A stretch of 64,000 bases of DNA from Cristatella mucedo (taxonomy: Eukaryota; Bryozoa; Phylactolaemata; Cristatellidae): the NCBI GenBank assembly GCA_009760855.2, contig WPIO01000019.1:4445501-4509500 (forward strand), written 5' to 3'. The notes beneath the pieces were generated by a model. The model was not told where the DNA came from, searched no databases, and saw only the letters and a program-made list of their open reading frames with translations. The translations under genes and the position numbers were made by a program. This document shows, piece after piece, positions 1-12,140 of the stretch (the first letter of the stretch is position 1; each line of letters begins with the position of its first letter).

Positions 1-850
1 AAAGCCTAGATTGTGCTTGGCAATCACATCAGCTACAGGGAGAGTATAAACCGTGAAAAGAACCGGACCTAGCACGGAGCCCTGAGGTACCCCATATTTC
101 AGAGGTACCTCGGATGATCTTTGTCCATTTATATCAATACTCTGGAGTCTCCCACTGAGATAGGACCTGAACCGTTGCAGAGCAGTGCCAGTGATGCCCA
201 GGTGAGGTGAGAGGCGCTCTAGAAGAACTTGGTGATCGATGGTATCAAAAGCTGCCGAAAGATCGAGCAAAACAAGCAGAGACACTTTACTTAAGCCTGC
301 ATTCCTAAGTAGGTCGTTGTACACCCTAAGCAATGCTGACTCTGTGGAGCGATTAGCTCTAAAGCCAGACTGGAACTTACTATCAATGTGATGTGGCAAC
401 TGCGACGCTCACGACAGACAAGCCAAGCTGCAGAGTTTTACACCAGCTGTAATCGCCTGATTGCACATGCCGGTAGGCCAGCAAGCAGTGAGTGGCAGAA
501 GTCGAGACGGGATGTCAAGAATGCATGGACCAACTTGGACGTGGTATCCTTATCTAAACAAGCCCAAATTTTAGCTAAGTTATGTAGCTGAAAGTAAAGT
601 AGGCAGACTTGATTGTGGAGCATATGTGGTCGTCTAACGAGAGGTCACTTTGGAACATGACTATGAGATCACAAAGCTCTGAATTAATATCAGCACAGCT
701 GTTTGAAAGTAAAGTAGGCAGACTTGATTGTGGAGCTTATGTGGTCGTCTAACGAGAGGTCACTTTGGAACGTGACTATGAGATCACACAGCTCTGAATT
801 AATATCAGCACAGCTGCTTTCCCACAAAGACTGTAACACAATGCAGGACT
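1..850 (-). mobile_element. LINE A fragment, rearranged, with a 115-bp tandem duplication
   Basis: Positions 1-387 match the reverse-transcriptase part of LINE A (the same bases recur near 6150-6540). At about 388 the match jumps to the C-terminal RT region (as at 38265-38470), so several hundred bases are deleted. From 590 to about 815 a 115-base unit, starting GAAAGTAAAGTAGGCAGAC, occurs twice in tandem (590-704 and 705-815). The fragment lies downstream of KCTD5 and is not coding. Confidence 0.85.
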
Positions 851-2173
851 TAATCCGATTCATGCCTTGCAACTATTATACTTAGGAATGCTCAAACAAG
901 TGTCGAAAATATAGATCCCGGAAACACGGGTAAATAATTTATATCTGGGCTGACATAAGTGGATCCATTAATTATTGCAGTGACTCCCAAGATATTTCAA
1001 TTTTGGCGACCATATTGTTCAACATTCTGTCACATCGAAAAAAATCGCTACACTTGACACACCAGAGGTTCTCTTACTCTTTTGAGATACTAAGGTATGA
1101 ACTAATCTGTTAAGGCATTATTTTCACACAGAGGTACATTGCATCGGCCCCTAACACTGATGGCATTTTTCTCTTAAGCATATGTAAAGGCATTAGAAAG
1201 AGATTTATTTCTCTCAGAATGATATACAAATCTTATAATTATTATTATTTTGGGTACCATTCAGGTTAACGTCAGTGCCATACCAGCACATTAATGCAGT
1301 TAACAGTTAAGCTAGGCGGGACTTCCTCAAGGCAGACCAACGTTTCAGTGTAAAACATCTTATTGTAAAATTAGAAAAAATACACTAGTATACAAAGCTT
1401 ACGACAACATGCAAAATCAACAAATTATAGGCAAGCTGGCATGAAGACTATGACAAATGCTTAATAACTAGAATAGATACATCTGGCCTAAAGAAATGCA
1501 TGGCGTGGGACTCGATGATTGAGCTTCTCGTCGACGACGACACTCAGAGACGTTGTTGATCAGAAGATGATACACAAAATACCACCAAGTCAACAACAAA
1601 TCAACCGTCAATAGCAGCCTTTGGTGCTAGTCAACAGGGCTCAGCAGCACTAACTGCGTGTACTTGTGGTGCATACGAGGCATGAACATGCTACAACGTA
1701 CTTGTCTAGTGCTAAGAAGCACCATAGCAGACACACACACACACACAAATAGTGGTAATCTGTTATGCCATGCATCCTAACCTTCTTTCATATAATTCAC
1801 AGCTCCGTGTCAGCTGCCTGATATCCTTGCCACAAATAGCAGCATGCTGCTGGGTTAAAAGCACCACCAGCAGTGGCAGCATGTCAAAGGCAGCAACAGA
1901 CTACACCAGCAGGTGCTTGGCACAAGGGCAAACCAGTTGCCAGCTTGGTAACAAGCAGTAGCAGAACTGCTCAGGCAGCATAATCGCTGTGCATTTGGCT
2001 CATTACGTTCTATTTGGCAGCATCAATACCACACCATCTGTTGATGTGGAGCACTAGTGCTATACCTAGGAAAGTGCTGCAATGGATGCTACCACTAAGG
2101 AAGCATGCAGAAACAAATGAGCTATGTGTATTCCACACGCCACACCACTAATGACGATCTTGGATGAGTGTGA
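851..2173. other. KCTD5 3' flank and probable 3' UTR
   Basis: The KCTD5 3' UTR must start at 2173 and run to lower coordinates. A minus-strand AATAAA at 1204-1209 could end it, but it lies inside a plus-strand LINE A or SINE tail (about 1185-1257), so the assignment is weak. A short (CA)n is at 1733-1746. No other gene is visible. Confidence 0.35.
1185..1257 (+). mobile_element. LINE A / SINE-1 type 3' tail
   Basis: An AAGGCATTAGAAAGAGATT element followed by a TTCTCTCAGAATG complement and a run of ATT triplets repeats the 3' stem-loop tail found at all LINE A ends. No body is attached. Confidence 0.6.
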
Positions 2174-4961
2174 TCACATCCTCATTCCTCTTTGCTGGAG
2201 CACCTACAGTATCAATTGCAACCGGCTGTGAATACCACGAACGACTTTAGCATGGATTCAGCAGCTTTAAATACACATTTACAAATTCCTGTTGAAAATG
2301 CACTCATCCTCACAGATTTTCAAAATCATTAAAAATCCTTTGCGTTCAAAGGGATCTCCACGAAAGCTTTTAGCAAAATGGTATTTTGAGGTTAAGATTG
2401 AATCGCGGGGCCAGTACAAAAACATGTACACCGTGAGCCACGAACCAAGAATACCAGGCCTAATTTGCTTTAAATTAACTGTGAATACAACGGTTTACCT
2501 GGACATATTTGACAAGTCCACTGACCAACGAACAACCGAAGAGAAGATACAGAAATATGCCATGCCTCATGAAGATAGAGAAATAATCGCCTCCTGCGAT
2601 CCACTGACATAGATGATGAGCTCATGTACTGCTTAAAGAAGAGTTAACTATAAGCAAGGGGCTATGACCACCACGTTACCCGGACTTGGACCAGGTAAAA
2701 TTTTTATCTTTATCGAAATTCGAAGCGATAAGTGTACACCGATTTAGTCATGGAACTTCAATAAACTCACTCTCAAAAAAGCATACCCAAGCAGCTTCTG
2801 ATAATTCGAGTAAAAATATCTGTGCGGTTTGACTAGGTCACAATAAGAAATGTATACTTATAATGGGCTACAATTCAACAGCCATAGTTTTAGCTAATAG
2901 GCCATCACTAGTAGCAGGATCCTAGAGCTTCATCTCATGCAGCATATTGAACTTAGGAGTGCAAAGGAGCCGATTACCAACCGTCCAGTAGTGTTTCTAT
3001 AAGAATGAGAAAAAGGAATTAGGAAAGTATAAAACTCGATGTAGCTCAGCAATAGTAAAATATGCAGTACGTTAGTGGAAAATAGCTTCTGCAGCTACAA
3101 CCTATTAAAAAAACAGTAAAAGAAATACTAGCTGATTTAACAGCCTCTTTTGTATAGATCCTTTGCGGCTATCACCATTGCTTGCAGGCTATCACCACCG
3201 CTTGCAGCAGCAATTAAGGATCGCTCACCGCAGGATTCGAATCCACGACTTCGGGACCGAGGTCGTGAAAAGCAACCGCTTTATCACAGCTCACCAATCA
3301 GCGATAGTTAAATGAAAGAAAGGAAGGGCTAATTCATAATATTGATTATGCTCGCGGTGCTATGACAAATGAAGAAGCAGAAGATAGAATCCATTTATTT
3401 CTTTAGCTTGAACCGAACGCAAACTAATCTACAATCTGGGATAGGACTGCACTACATCAATTTTGTAAGCTACATGCTTCAAAGCCAATCAGTACAGATA
3501 CAGAGGTCTTCACAGCTGCTTTAGGAATTCCTGCTTATAGAAAAACTAGCGGCAGAGACGAGCAGCAAACAACACATCTTTATATAATTTAGTGCATACT
3601 TACTAGCCAATTGTCTTACTACCGGATGGCTATGAGTGTCTTCATGTTTTTTTTTTGCATTAGCATGCCGGCCAAGCTTGACACTAGTTTGCTTTTGCAT
3701 GCTTCATACCATGCACGTCACTAACCCTTGGTTACTGATTCGCATGCAGGAGTTAAGCTCATGCATGTATAGCGATTAATTCGCTTAGGGTGGTACACAA
3801 ACGACCAATAATTATATTATTACTAAAACGACCAATGATTATATTATTGCTAAAACAAGCAGAGTGAGACACTGGCTTCTATTATTGGCAGGGGCCTGAT
3901 CTAGATTGAATATTATTCCCATTCACTATCAATAAGATATTCCAAAAAATACTTCTCTTGAGAAGATCCTGCTAACTTATTGCTAAACTGTCTAAAAACA
4001 GACATGAAACACGGTACTCATTACAAATTTTTCTTGGAGATTAAACTTGATAGCAACCCAAGTTTTTTCATTTAAGTGGATATCAGTGTTTTTGGAACCG
4101 AAATTTGGATTATGCAATTGAAGTAGACGTTTTTCAAACTAGCACTGTTCTTTGACCACAGGAGAGATAAATAGCAGCCTGGCAAAGGCTAAAGCTTTAC
4201 TTTGCTCGTTTAGGGATACATTGGACTCAAGATTATTTCTCTGAGTGGGCAGAGACAGATGAAAGAAAGAGGAGCTTGGGATAGATCACAGCAATATGCA
4301 TGTTAAATCTTTCCAAAAAATATCTACTCCACTCGATGCAAATCAATAGGATGCTAACCAATGAATAACACTTTTTATGCTGCAACTTTAGCATTAACCA
4401 CGAACTATTACAACAGGATTGATAATCGATTTGGTTTGGATTGGATTGGGACTAGGCCTCTGATAACAGGACAGTGTGTTGACTTCAGCATTTTTTTCTG
4501 ATTTCTCTAGTCACACTCAAGGACGGTAATTGTCCTACAGACACGATAGAAAAAAAGGTACGAATTCTAGCTTGGTCTTATTAGTCACGAGTTTGCCGAG
4601 ATGATATCTGACCTAGCCGGCCTTCGAAGAACATGCTCCAATTGTTCACACTGCTAGCCTATTTCTTCAGCAAGCCTTCCAGCGAATGACAAGTGACACG
4701 ATCGTGTCAGAACTCTAGTAGAGTTAATGCCCAAACTTGTAACATTGGAGTTTGCTAAAGAAAAATAATTACCAATTGACACCTACCTTAGCTTTGTCGG
4801 TAGGAACTGCATCATTATTGCTGTGACAATTGTCTGGGTATTCTTTAGAAACTACACAGAGGAATTCGGCATTGTCATCACTGCCATAGCTGTACTGTGA
4901 ACCAATGTTTATCAACTGCAAAAGGGTCACAAAGGATATGATCAACTGAGTAATAATAATG

Positions 4962-4998
<37 letters not shown>

Positions 4999-7900
4999 CA
5001 CACTTGATAAAGCATCCTCGGAGAACTCAGTCTCTTTATAGATGCTTTACAGTTGCTGCAAAGGAAATACGACAGGATGGTTAGCAGTAGCTAGCTCGAC
5101 AAACAACAAGAATAACACGTTTAGGGGTGACATGCACAGGGTCAGCAGGCAAGTTGGTGCCGAGCTGGTTGTGGTCCAGCGTTAAAGGTGCTTGCCCCGA
5201 CAAAGGTCTGGCTGAGGTCGCGGGCTCTATGTGAAGCATTTGAATAGAGATTAAGTTCTCAAGGGAGCTATACAGATGAATTATATTTTTTATTTATTTT
5301 TTGGTTAGTGGCAGCACTCACAGTGTCAGCAGGCAAAAGCACATAAAGGAAGAATCACAAGGACCCATTAAATGCTGCGATAAAAAGGTGCACTTTTAAT
5401 TTCTTTTTAAATGTGGTCAAGTCAGGGGATGTCGTGACAGAATTCGGGAGTGAGTTCCGGGCTTTGGGACCATACAAACAAAAGGCACAGTCTCCAAAGG
5501 ATTTGAGATTTGTATGAGTTATGGGTAAACATCTAGACTTCGAAAAGCAGGTGGTATGATGCTAGGCCTGGTAAGTCGCCTTGAAGTTGCGTGACTGGGA
5601 GCCAGTGCAGGTCAATGAGAAGTGGTGTGATGCGGCAACTGCTATGCTCACGACAGACAAGCCTAGCTGCCGAGTTTTGCACCAGCTGTAAGCGCCTGAG
5701 TGCACAGGCCGATAGGCCAGCAAGGAGTGAGTTACAGAAGTCAAGACGGAATGTTACACATGCATGGACCAAATTAGATGTGGCATTCCTGTCCAAACAA
5801 GCCCACATTTTAGCCAGGTTATGTAGCTGAAAGTAGGCAGACTTGATTATGGAGCTGATGTGGTCGTCTAACAAAAGGTCACTTTGGACCACGACACCTA
5901 GATTTCGTGCAGATTCAACACGAGATATACTGGCAGAGCCAATTGCGAGCATTATTCTTTCCGATTTCTAAATCCCACTTGGTTTGCAAATAACTAGCAA
6001 GTTGGTTTTATCGTCATTCCATTTAAGAAAGTTTGCTGCCATCCATGTGCGGATGTCATCAATACATGCAGCAAGGGAGTTGAGAGAATTCGGCATGCTG
6101 GGAGGGATCAAAGCAGAGGTACAACTGAGTGTCATCCGCATAGAAGTGAAAGCCTAGATTGTGCTTGGCAACCACATCGGCAAGAGGGAGAGTATAAACC
6201 GTGAAAAGAACCAGACCAAACATGGAGCCCTGAAGTACTCCGTATTTCAGAGGTACCTCGGATGATCTTCGTTCATTCACATCAATATTCTGGAGTCTCC
6301 CATTAAGATAGGACCTGAACCGTTGCAGAGCAGTGCCAGTGATGCCCAGGTGAGGTGAGAAGCGCTCTAGAAGAACTTGGTGATCGATGGTATCAAAAGC
6401 TGCCGAAAGATCGAGCAAAACAAGCAGAGACACTCTACTTAAGCCTGCATTCCTAAGTAGGTCGTTGTACACACACGAAGCAATGCTGACTCTGTGGAGT
6501 TATTAGCTCTATAACCAGACTGGAACTTACTAGCAAGGTTTGAAGTGTCAATATATGAGTTCAGCTGCTCAGCCACAACTTGTTCCAGTGTCTTTGATAG
6601 GAACGGTAGAAGGGAGACTGGACGGCAGTTGCTGAAGTTCTCTTTGTCTAGTGTTGCTTTCTTGAGTAGCAGCTTGACTACAACCTTTTTGAGAGGTGCT
6701 GGGACATGACCTTAGGCTAATGACATATTAATTATGTTAGTTATGCATGGCAGCAGCAGATCAATGTATCGAAGAAGCAGGACAGTGGGAATAGGGTCCA
6801 AAGGACTAGATATCTTCTTTGATTGGGATATGAACTTTAGGACGAGGTCACTAGTGACCTTGAATGCAGACATTGAGGTGCTGCAAGGAATTGAGGGACA
6901 GCATTCTAGGGGGGATGCTGACATCGTAGGGATGGACTCCCTGATCTTGTCTATCTTCTGGTTAAAGAAGCTAGAGAAGCGATCAGCTAGATCATCACAG
7001 GGGTCATCATCAGCTAACCTGAGAGCGGTTGAGATGGTTGATCGTCGACATCAGCATTTTTGGATTGATCAGATGTGATTCAACAATGTTTTTGTTTATA
7101 GAAGCTAGACTTAGCCTTTGCTAGGATCGATTGGTACGACCTACAGTAGTCCTCGTATGCCTGTCGATGGTCAGTCAGTCCATATATTTTGTATGCTTTT
7201 CAAGCTTGCGCTTAGTAGGCCTAGCTAGTTTAATGTCTGAGGTAAACCATAGGCCGTCTGGGCAAGGGCGTACAGTGCACTTCGTCAGAGGTGCAAACTC
7301 GTCGAACATGTCAGCTAGTGTTGTGTTTTAGATATCTACCAATAATGGCAGGTCGGAAGAGGGACTGAGCAGCAGAGGCGAGGCAGATATTCTTGCACGG
7401 ACAGCAGTAGTGTCAAGGAACTTGAGGTTATGCGATTCACATGTGATTTTAGAAGAGGAGGAGGAGGGCACAAATTGTAGACTGAATGAGATCTGCACGT
7501 GGTCACAAAAGCAGGATTTGGTAATAATTGGCGATGACAAAGTAGTTGTATGCGAAAATTTGGTCGAGTGTGTGACCCTTGATGTGAGCAGGGCCATGCA
7601 CACGAGCCACGAGAGACAATGGCTTAGTTAATGCACGAAATTCGGTGCTGAAGGCATCAGATAAGTTACCAAAGTGAAAGTTAAAATCGCATATAACGAG
7701 GAAGGATCGATTTCTTGCACACAGAATCGAAATGAGATCGGAGAAGTCTGAAATAACAGAGGACTTGGTACCTGGTGGGCGATAGACTACTGCGATCCTC
7801 GGTAGCTTGCTGTCGAGGGAAATCAAGAAAATCAATTCGAAACACTGCTTCGAGGGTACTAAAAATTGCTTGAAGTCAAATTTCGAGCGCATAATAATAG

Positions 7901-10900
7901 CAACTGCACCTTCAGTTTTGATTGATCTAGGGGTGTGAATGAATGAGAAACCAGCCGGGGTAGCGTCTTATTTTGTCAGATTACCGACTTGAGCGAAGTT
8001 TCAGTCAAGGCGAGCAGGTCAAAGCTATTTTAAGGAATAAGGTGGCTTATTACTAGAGGTTAATTGCACATTACCACTAAGTTATAGAGATTTACAGTGA
8101 CGTTTGTGGGGGAGTGTGCTGAGTGGTTCGAGACAAAGCTAGGAATAACAAACGAGCGGATACTCAGCTCACAGTTCCCGCAAAAGAACCGCATTTAAGC
8201 TGGCGGCCCCGGCTGGCGGCTTCTGCCGCAGCCGCGGCAGCTCCGGGGTGCTTTTCTTTTGTTAATGCAAAATTCATGAATCTTGGCAACAACAGTAACA
8301 TCTACGAATGCATTTGAACTGCGATGACGAAGCGATAACAGGTGCGCACGATCATAACTAACAAACATGCAGGTTACTAGCCGCCTGCGTAGCTAACACT
8401 GCTGCCGCCGGCGTGGGAGACCCAGCAGCCCGAAGCGTTTAGATGTCCATAGGTATGTAATTTCCTATACGCTACGTTCAAAAAACAAGTAAAGTGAGCA
8501 AAGAAGTAAACCTCAGGCAGAAGTCCTTTATCCTTAATAAGGCTACTAGCATTGGCCAGAGATCTCACGGCTGATGACCACTTGCAGATGTGACCCTTTA
8601 GAAAAAGGTGTTTGTTACACAACATGCCACGACAAAGACCGGGCGATAATGTTACATCTCACCAACAATCACATTACGCCGCCTCTAGGGTCACCAAGAA
8701 AATTCTGCACCAAACCCCAGCACCCATTTCAGCAAGTAACTACTTCAGTCTAAACTTCACAGAAAAATTAAGGCTTCAAAGCAACACAAGCAAAGTGCCC
8801 TATTAAGGCTGTAAAGCTCGGATGCAGTCGCATCCCCTAACGTGTTGCCAACGAACTAATACAACTGTGGCCACAAGCAACCAAGCTCGAAACAAAACTT
8901 GAAACTTGACTAGGTACATAAGTCAATCTTACCACCTGTGAAACAACAGTGTCAGCATGCCTATTCACACAAACAAAAAGTCACAGGGACCCACTAAATG
9001 TTATCATGTCATGTCATGTATCTCCGTCTGTAACTCCACAAAGTCATACAGACTATGTGGATGTTACGCAGGAGAGTTTTGTATAGCGCACTCACAGCCT
9101 AAGCAGCTTTCGGTATGCATTCGGTAGCCAACAGACTTCGTCTCATGCAACAAAGAGAAAGTGGGAAGCATAGCAGAGTCAGGAGAGCAGTTGAGGTAGT
9201 GAGTAGCATAGAAGTAGCAGCTCAGGACCGCTGAAAAGGATGTGCAATAGTCGGCAGTTGGAGAGTAGTTGTCGTTGCGTAAGAATTGTGGAAGCGAGTT
9301 CCACAGTCTAGGACCTGCAGAGCTAAAGCTTCTGTCGCCAACTGTCTTTAAGCGGAGGAATGGAACAGCTAATTTATTGTCCACACAGGACCTGAAGGCA
9401 CGAACAGGCTGAAACTTATGCAGCAGCTCAGCTAAGTATGAAGGAGCCAAGCCGTGGCGGGCCTTGTGGGTCAGCGTAAGAACTTTGCTCTGTATCCTTT
9501 GCTCAACCGGCAACCATCCTTGCTCCTTCAGCAAAGGAGACACGTGCTCAAACCGCTGGGACTTGAAGACCAGCCTTGCAGCCATATTCATAGTCCGCTG
9601 TAGTGGCATAATAGCTTTCTTTGGCAGCCCAGCCAAAAGGGAATCACAATGTTGTGATGAACAGATTTTTGTTGTTAACATTGTTGGTCAGAAAACTATC
9701 CGTGAGAGCAGTCGTCTCAAGATTAGAGAAGACTTTTTGCATATCCTGTTATTAGCTAGCGTAATGAGTTGTTTTCCGTAAATAGATATGGCTGGTGCAC
9801 TAATGCATGCAACAATTAATTTGGTAATGCTTTCTATACAGTATCTGTGAAGTGCCCAGAAAGAGATTCAGCTCTCTGAGGGTGCCATACAAATGTATTA
9901 TTATTATTATTATTAGCAAATACAAAACTAGACGTAAACAAAAATGCTTTTGGATTACCAACACTTCTTCGTATTCTTTCAGTGTTAAATCACTCATATT
10001 TCCTCAGGCACTTTACTACGACTGAAAAGAGGCTCCGTGGTGTCACGTACGTTATTGTGAATAGTTGATTATTCTAAAGTAATCCAAAAATTATAATAGA
10101 AATGCCGGCATACTTGCCATCGAGCTATTTACACTCATCTCGTCAAAGCGATTAAGAACATTAAAATTCGAGCAATGCAACATCAAATGAGATGAACCAG
10201 GAGAAATGAACACGTTGAAGAACAATGAAGATGAGAATACAACTACCTCGGACATGTTCTTAAACAAACAACCAATTAAAGATCGAGAAAAAAGGTATCA
10301 ATAAATTTAAGAGATGAGCGTAAGAACGAGCTTACAAACCTGCTCAAACTTCCAGCCGTCAGACATAGTGGAGACCATTTGTGTGAGCTCTTCTTCCGAG
10401 CACTGCAGTACTCGGTAAACATTCTTAATGTGAGCCTACAATATGACTATTTGAGAATAACATGGCAATCGATATTAACGGGCCGTACGATGCTCCAAGA
10501 ACATTAAAAAAACATGGCTAATGAGTTGGGCAGGCCACTCCTTTGTCAGTTTAAGCACTACCAAAATCAGTGGCCAGCAGATGCAAGTACATATATTGAT
10601 TGCCATGCGAATATTACCCGAGGACGAATAGCAGAGAGGTCAGCAAAGTGTAAGACAAACGGTTTCGTCATGCTATTAGAACTGTGCATTAAGTAAAGAG
10701 TTTTTGGGAGACAGCTTCAATACACATAAAGTTGCTTGCTTTTATGGTTTCAGTCAAACGGTTCTCAACACTTGATTGGCATAGTATAATCGGGCATTTT
10801 GACAGCACCAGCAGCACATGTGACCTGGAAATATCTAAATTCGTGGCCGGCTTGCAATAATACCAAGAACACCCTATCTATCTTCAGAGAATTTCTTAAA

Positions 10901-12140
10901 CATGAGACCATGAGCAAACAGTGGGCTATGCTATCACTTGTTCTTTCCTATTAAAAAACCGTGCCTCTGCCACCTTCTATAAAAGACAAGCAATGTCACG
11001 CAAAGCTAAGAATTGAGATCAAAGAGATTCTTCTTAAAGTGCTCTGATGGCGAGGCTCCTGTGGTAATGTTTGCAATGATGGGTCTGCGGGTGCAAATAA
11101 CAAAAGGCAGAGTGCGAGTACACATCCGAGTCCAATGCTCAATAGCCGAACAACGAGTCCACCTCATTTCATTGCTGAGTGCTCTGCTACCTGAACTTTG
11201 CTAGCATCCCGCTCTTTGATTCTCTCCTTGCAGAGGTTGATAACTTCGGTGATATTGTAAAACTCGGCCTCCTCAAGTACACCTGAGAGAAAAGACAAAG
11301 CCGAGATGGCACGTGGTTGCAAACAATTCCACAGCGTTATACCCGAAGGTACGCGGGCCTCGGGTGAACGTATGTTAGGCTTCATGCTATGTTGATAGAG
11401 ATCGAAAGGCAGAATTAAAAAAAAAGTCACACAATCATCAGCTCGGAGCTCCGAATCGTTACCTTCTTCGGGGAGATTCTTATCGATAACAAGTTTACCA
11501 TGCCGGAGATAGTTCAATATCGTTCTAAAATACACCGGATCTCTGTCAATGAGGAATGCTCCATTTTCGTCCTGAAAAACATCGACCGCATGTGATTGAC
11601 GGGTGAACACACATTGCTGGTGCAAAGTGCTTCACCCGCACCTAGTAGAGCGAGGAGTGACGCCAGTAAAGTGGTAGCTGGAGAAGCTACCCCATTAACC
11701 AAGCTAACCACATCAGCGGGCGAGACTCGATGCGACTGACGCGTAGCAACTGGTTCCTAGGGGTAGATAAACGCCTGCACGAGAAAAGCATCCCTTTGAC
11801 TTAGCTCCATCCTCCAGCCAGGAAACCAAACAGCAAGCGTAGTTGCATATTAGAGTGAAAAATTATTTTTAAATGGCAGCGTAACCAATAGAAACAGGTA
11901 GAATCTTGACGCATAGCAGCGGGTACACGGATTCGCTTAGCCAACCTTGTCCGACTTCAGATCTTCGTCTTGGCACAATCGGTAAAGAAATGAGCCCGGG
12001 TCTCTGCATAGAGTCGTCGTAGTCGTAAGAAATAATGTTCCCCCGACGTTGAGCTTGACCCACGCTTGCTTACGTGAGCTGTCGCCGCAACTGCACCCGG
12101 ACTCCCTTTCGCCGATGCTCTCCGAAGTAGCAGAAGCCAT
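2174..12140 (-). CDS. KCTD5: KCTD2/5/17-family BTB adaptor, six coding exons
   Basis: Coding exons, in transcription order, are 11946-12140, 11463-11571, 11191-11282, 10340-10435, 4787-4915 and 2174-2203. They total 651 bases (216 residues), phase-consistent, with GT donors and AG acceptors. The protein opens with a short Ser/Gly-rich segment, then a BTB/T1 fold from about residue 26 ([46 protein letters not shown]) to about 130. A C-terminal module follows: [26 protein letters not shown], then [20 protein letters not shown], ending VLQQRGMRM in a 30-base last exon. That tail is diagnostic of KCTD2/5/17, which in other animals are pentameric cullin-3 substrate adaptors acting in cytosol and nucleus. 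Length is close to the 230-260 residues usual for the family. Introns 4 and 5 are swollen by a near full-length LINE A, a LINE B fragment and a SINE. The gene is head to head with ATP5PD. The family is certain; which paralogue is not. Confidence 0.93.
3135..3310 (-). mobile_element. SINE family 2, tRNA-derived copy
   Basis: On the minus strand a B-box-like GGATTCGAATCC follows an A-box-like segment in the tRNA-like head. It is followed by a body containing TTGCTGCTGCAAGCGGTGGT and a 3' part CAAAAGAGGCTGTTAAAT. The same head-body-tail order recurs at 42120-42275, 43437-43575 (no tail) and 59155-59325. It lies in KCTD5 intron 5. Confidence 0.75.
3799..3852. repeat. 27-bp tandem duplication
   Basis: Two adjacent 27-base units (3799-3825, 3826-3852), each beginning AAACGACCAAT and ending in ATTATATTATT plus four or five bases, differ at two positions. 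It lies in KCTD5 intron 5. Confidence 0.85.
4951..8118 (-). mobile_element. Near full-length LINE A (L2/CR1-like non-LTR retrotransposon), decayed
   Basis: On the minus strand, in order: an AP-type endonuclease segment (about 8045-7500) with [28 protein letters not shown] and GHTLDQIF; an RT segment (about 6930-5540) with [20 protein letters not shown] and the catalytic [12 protein letters not shown]; a 3' UTR; a stem-loop; and an (AAT)n tail at 4952-4996. The frame is broken by several shifts and stops. The EN-RT layout, single tail hairpin and triplet tail point to the L2/CR1 group. A CTGAGT hexamer flanks both ends (4946-4951, 8119-8124) and could be a target duplication. It lies in KCTD5 intron 4, in the same orientation as the gene, and carries a SINE-1 insertion. 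Confidence 0.88.
5158..5302 (+). mobile_element. SINE family 1, tRNA-derived, nested in LINE A
   Basis: The head GCCGAGCTGG, an A-box-like TGGTCCAGCGTTAAAGGTG, a B-box-like GGTCGCGGGCTCTA, and the tail AATAGAGATTAAGTTCTC ... GAATTATATTTTT match the copies at 55300-55450 and 60565-60705. It interrupts the LINE A 3' UTR (compare 37860-37880) and is flanked by TTGGT on both sides. Confidence 0.85.
8125..8995. other. KCTD5 intron 4 stretch without recognised elements
   Basis: Mixed-composition intron DNA between two LINE copies. It includes a short GC-rich patch (8195-8250) coding only for poly-Ala in one frame. I see no exon or repeat. Confidence 0.4.
9000..9690 (-). mobile_element. LINE B fragment (RT C-terminus and 3' end)
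   Basis: An open minus-strand frame of 205 codons carries [42 protein letters not shown] and [17 protein letters not shown], the RT-downstream region of a second LINE family. The 3' end on the minus strand reads GAGTTACAGACGGAGATACA followed by ATGAC repeats. Related copies are at 28930-29760, 31760-33745 and 51060-51655. It lies in KCTD5 intron 4. Confidence 0.85.
9840..9916 (+). mobile_element. LINE A 3' tail (stem-loop plus ATT triplets)
   Basis: AAGTGCCCAGAAAGAGATTC, then CTCTCTGAGGGTGCC and TATTATTATTATTATTA. This is the LINE A terminus with no body, in the plus orientation. Confidence 0.75.

Noticed and set aside
11164-11190. KCTD5 ending at the stop just after exon 3 (11164)
   Set aside because: A consensus donor (CAG/GTAGC) lies before it, and exons with the rest of the family's C-terminus were found at 10340-10435, 4787-4915 and 2174-2203 with matching phase.
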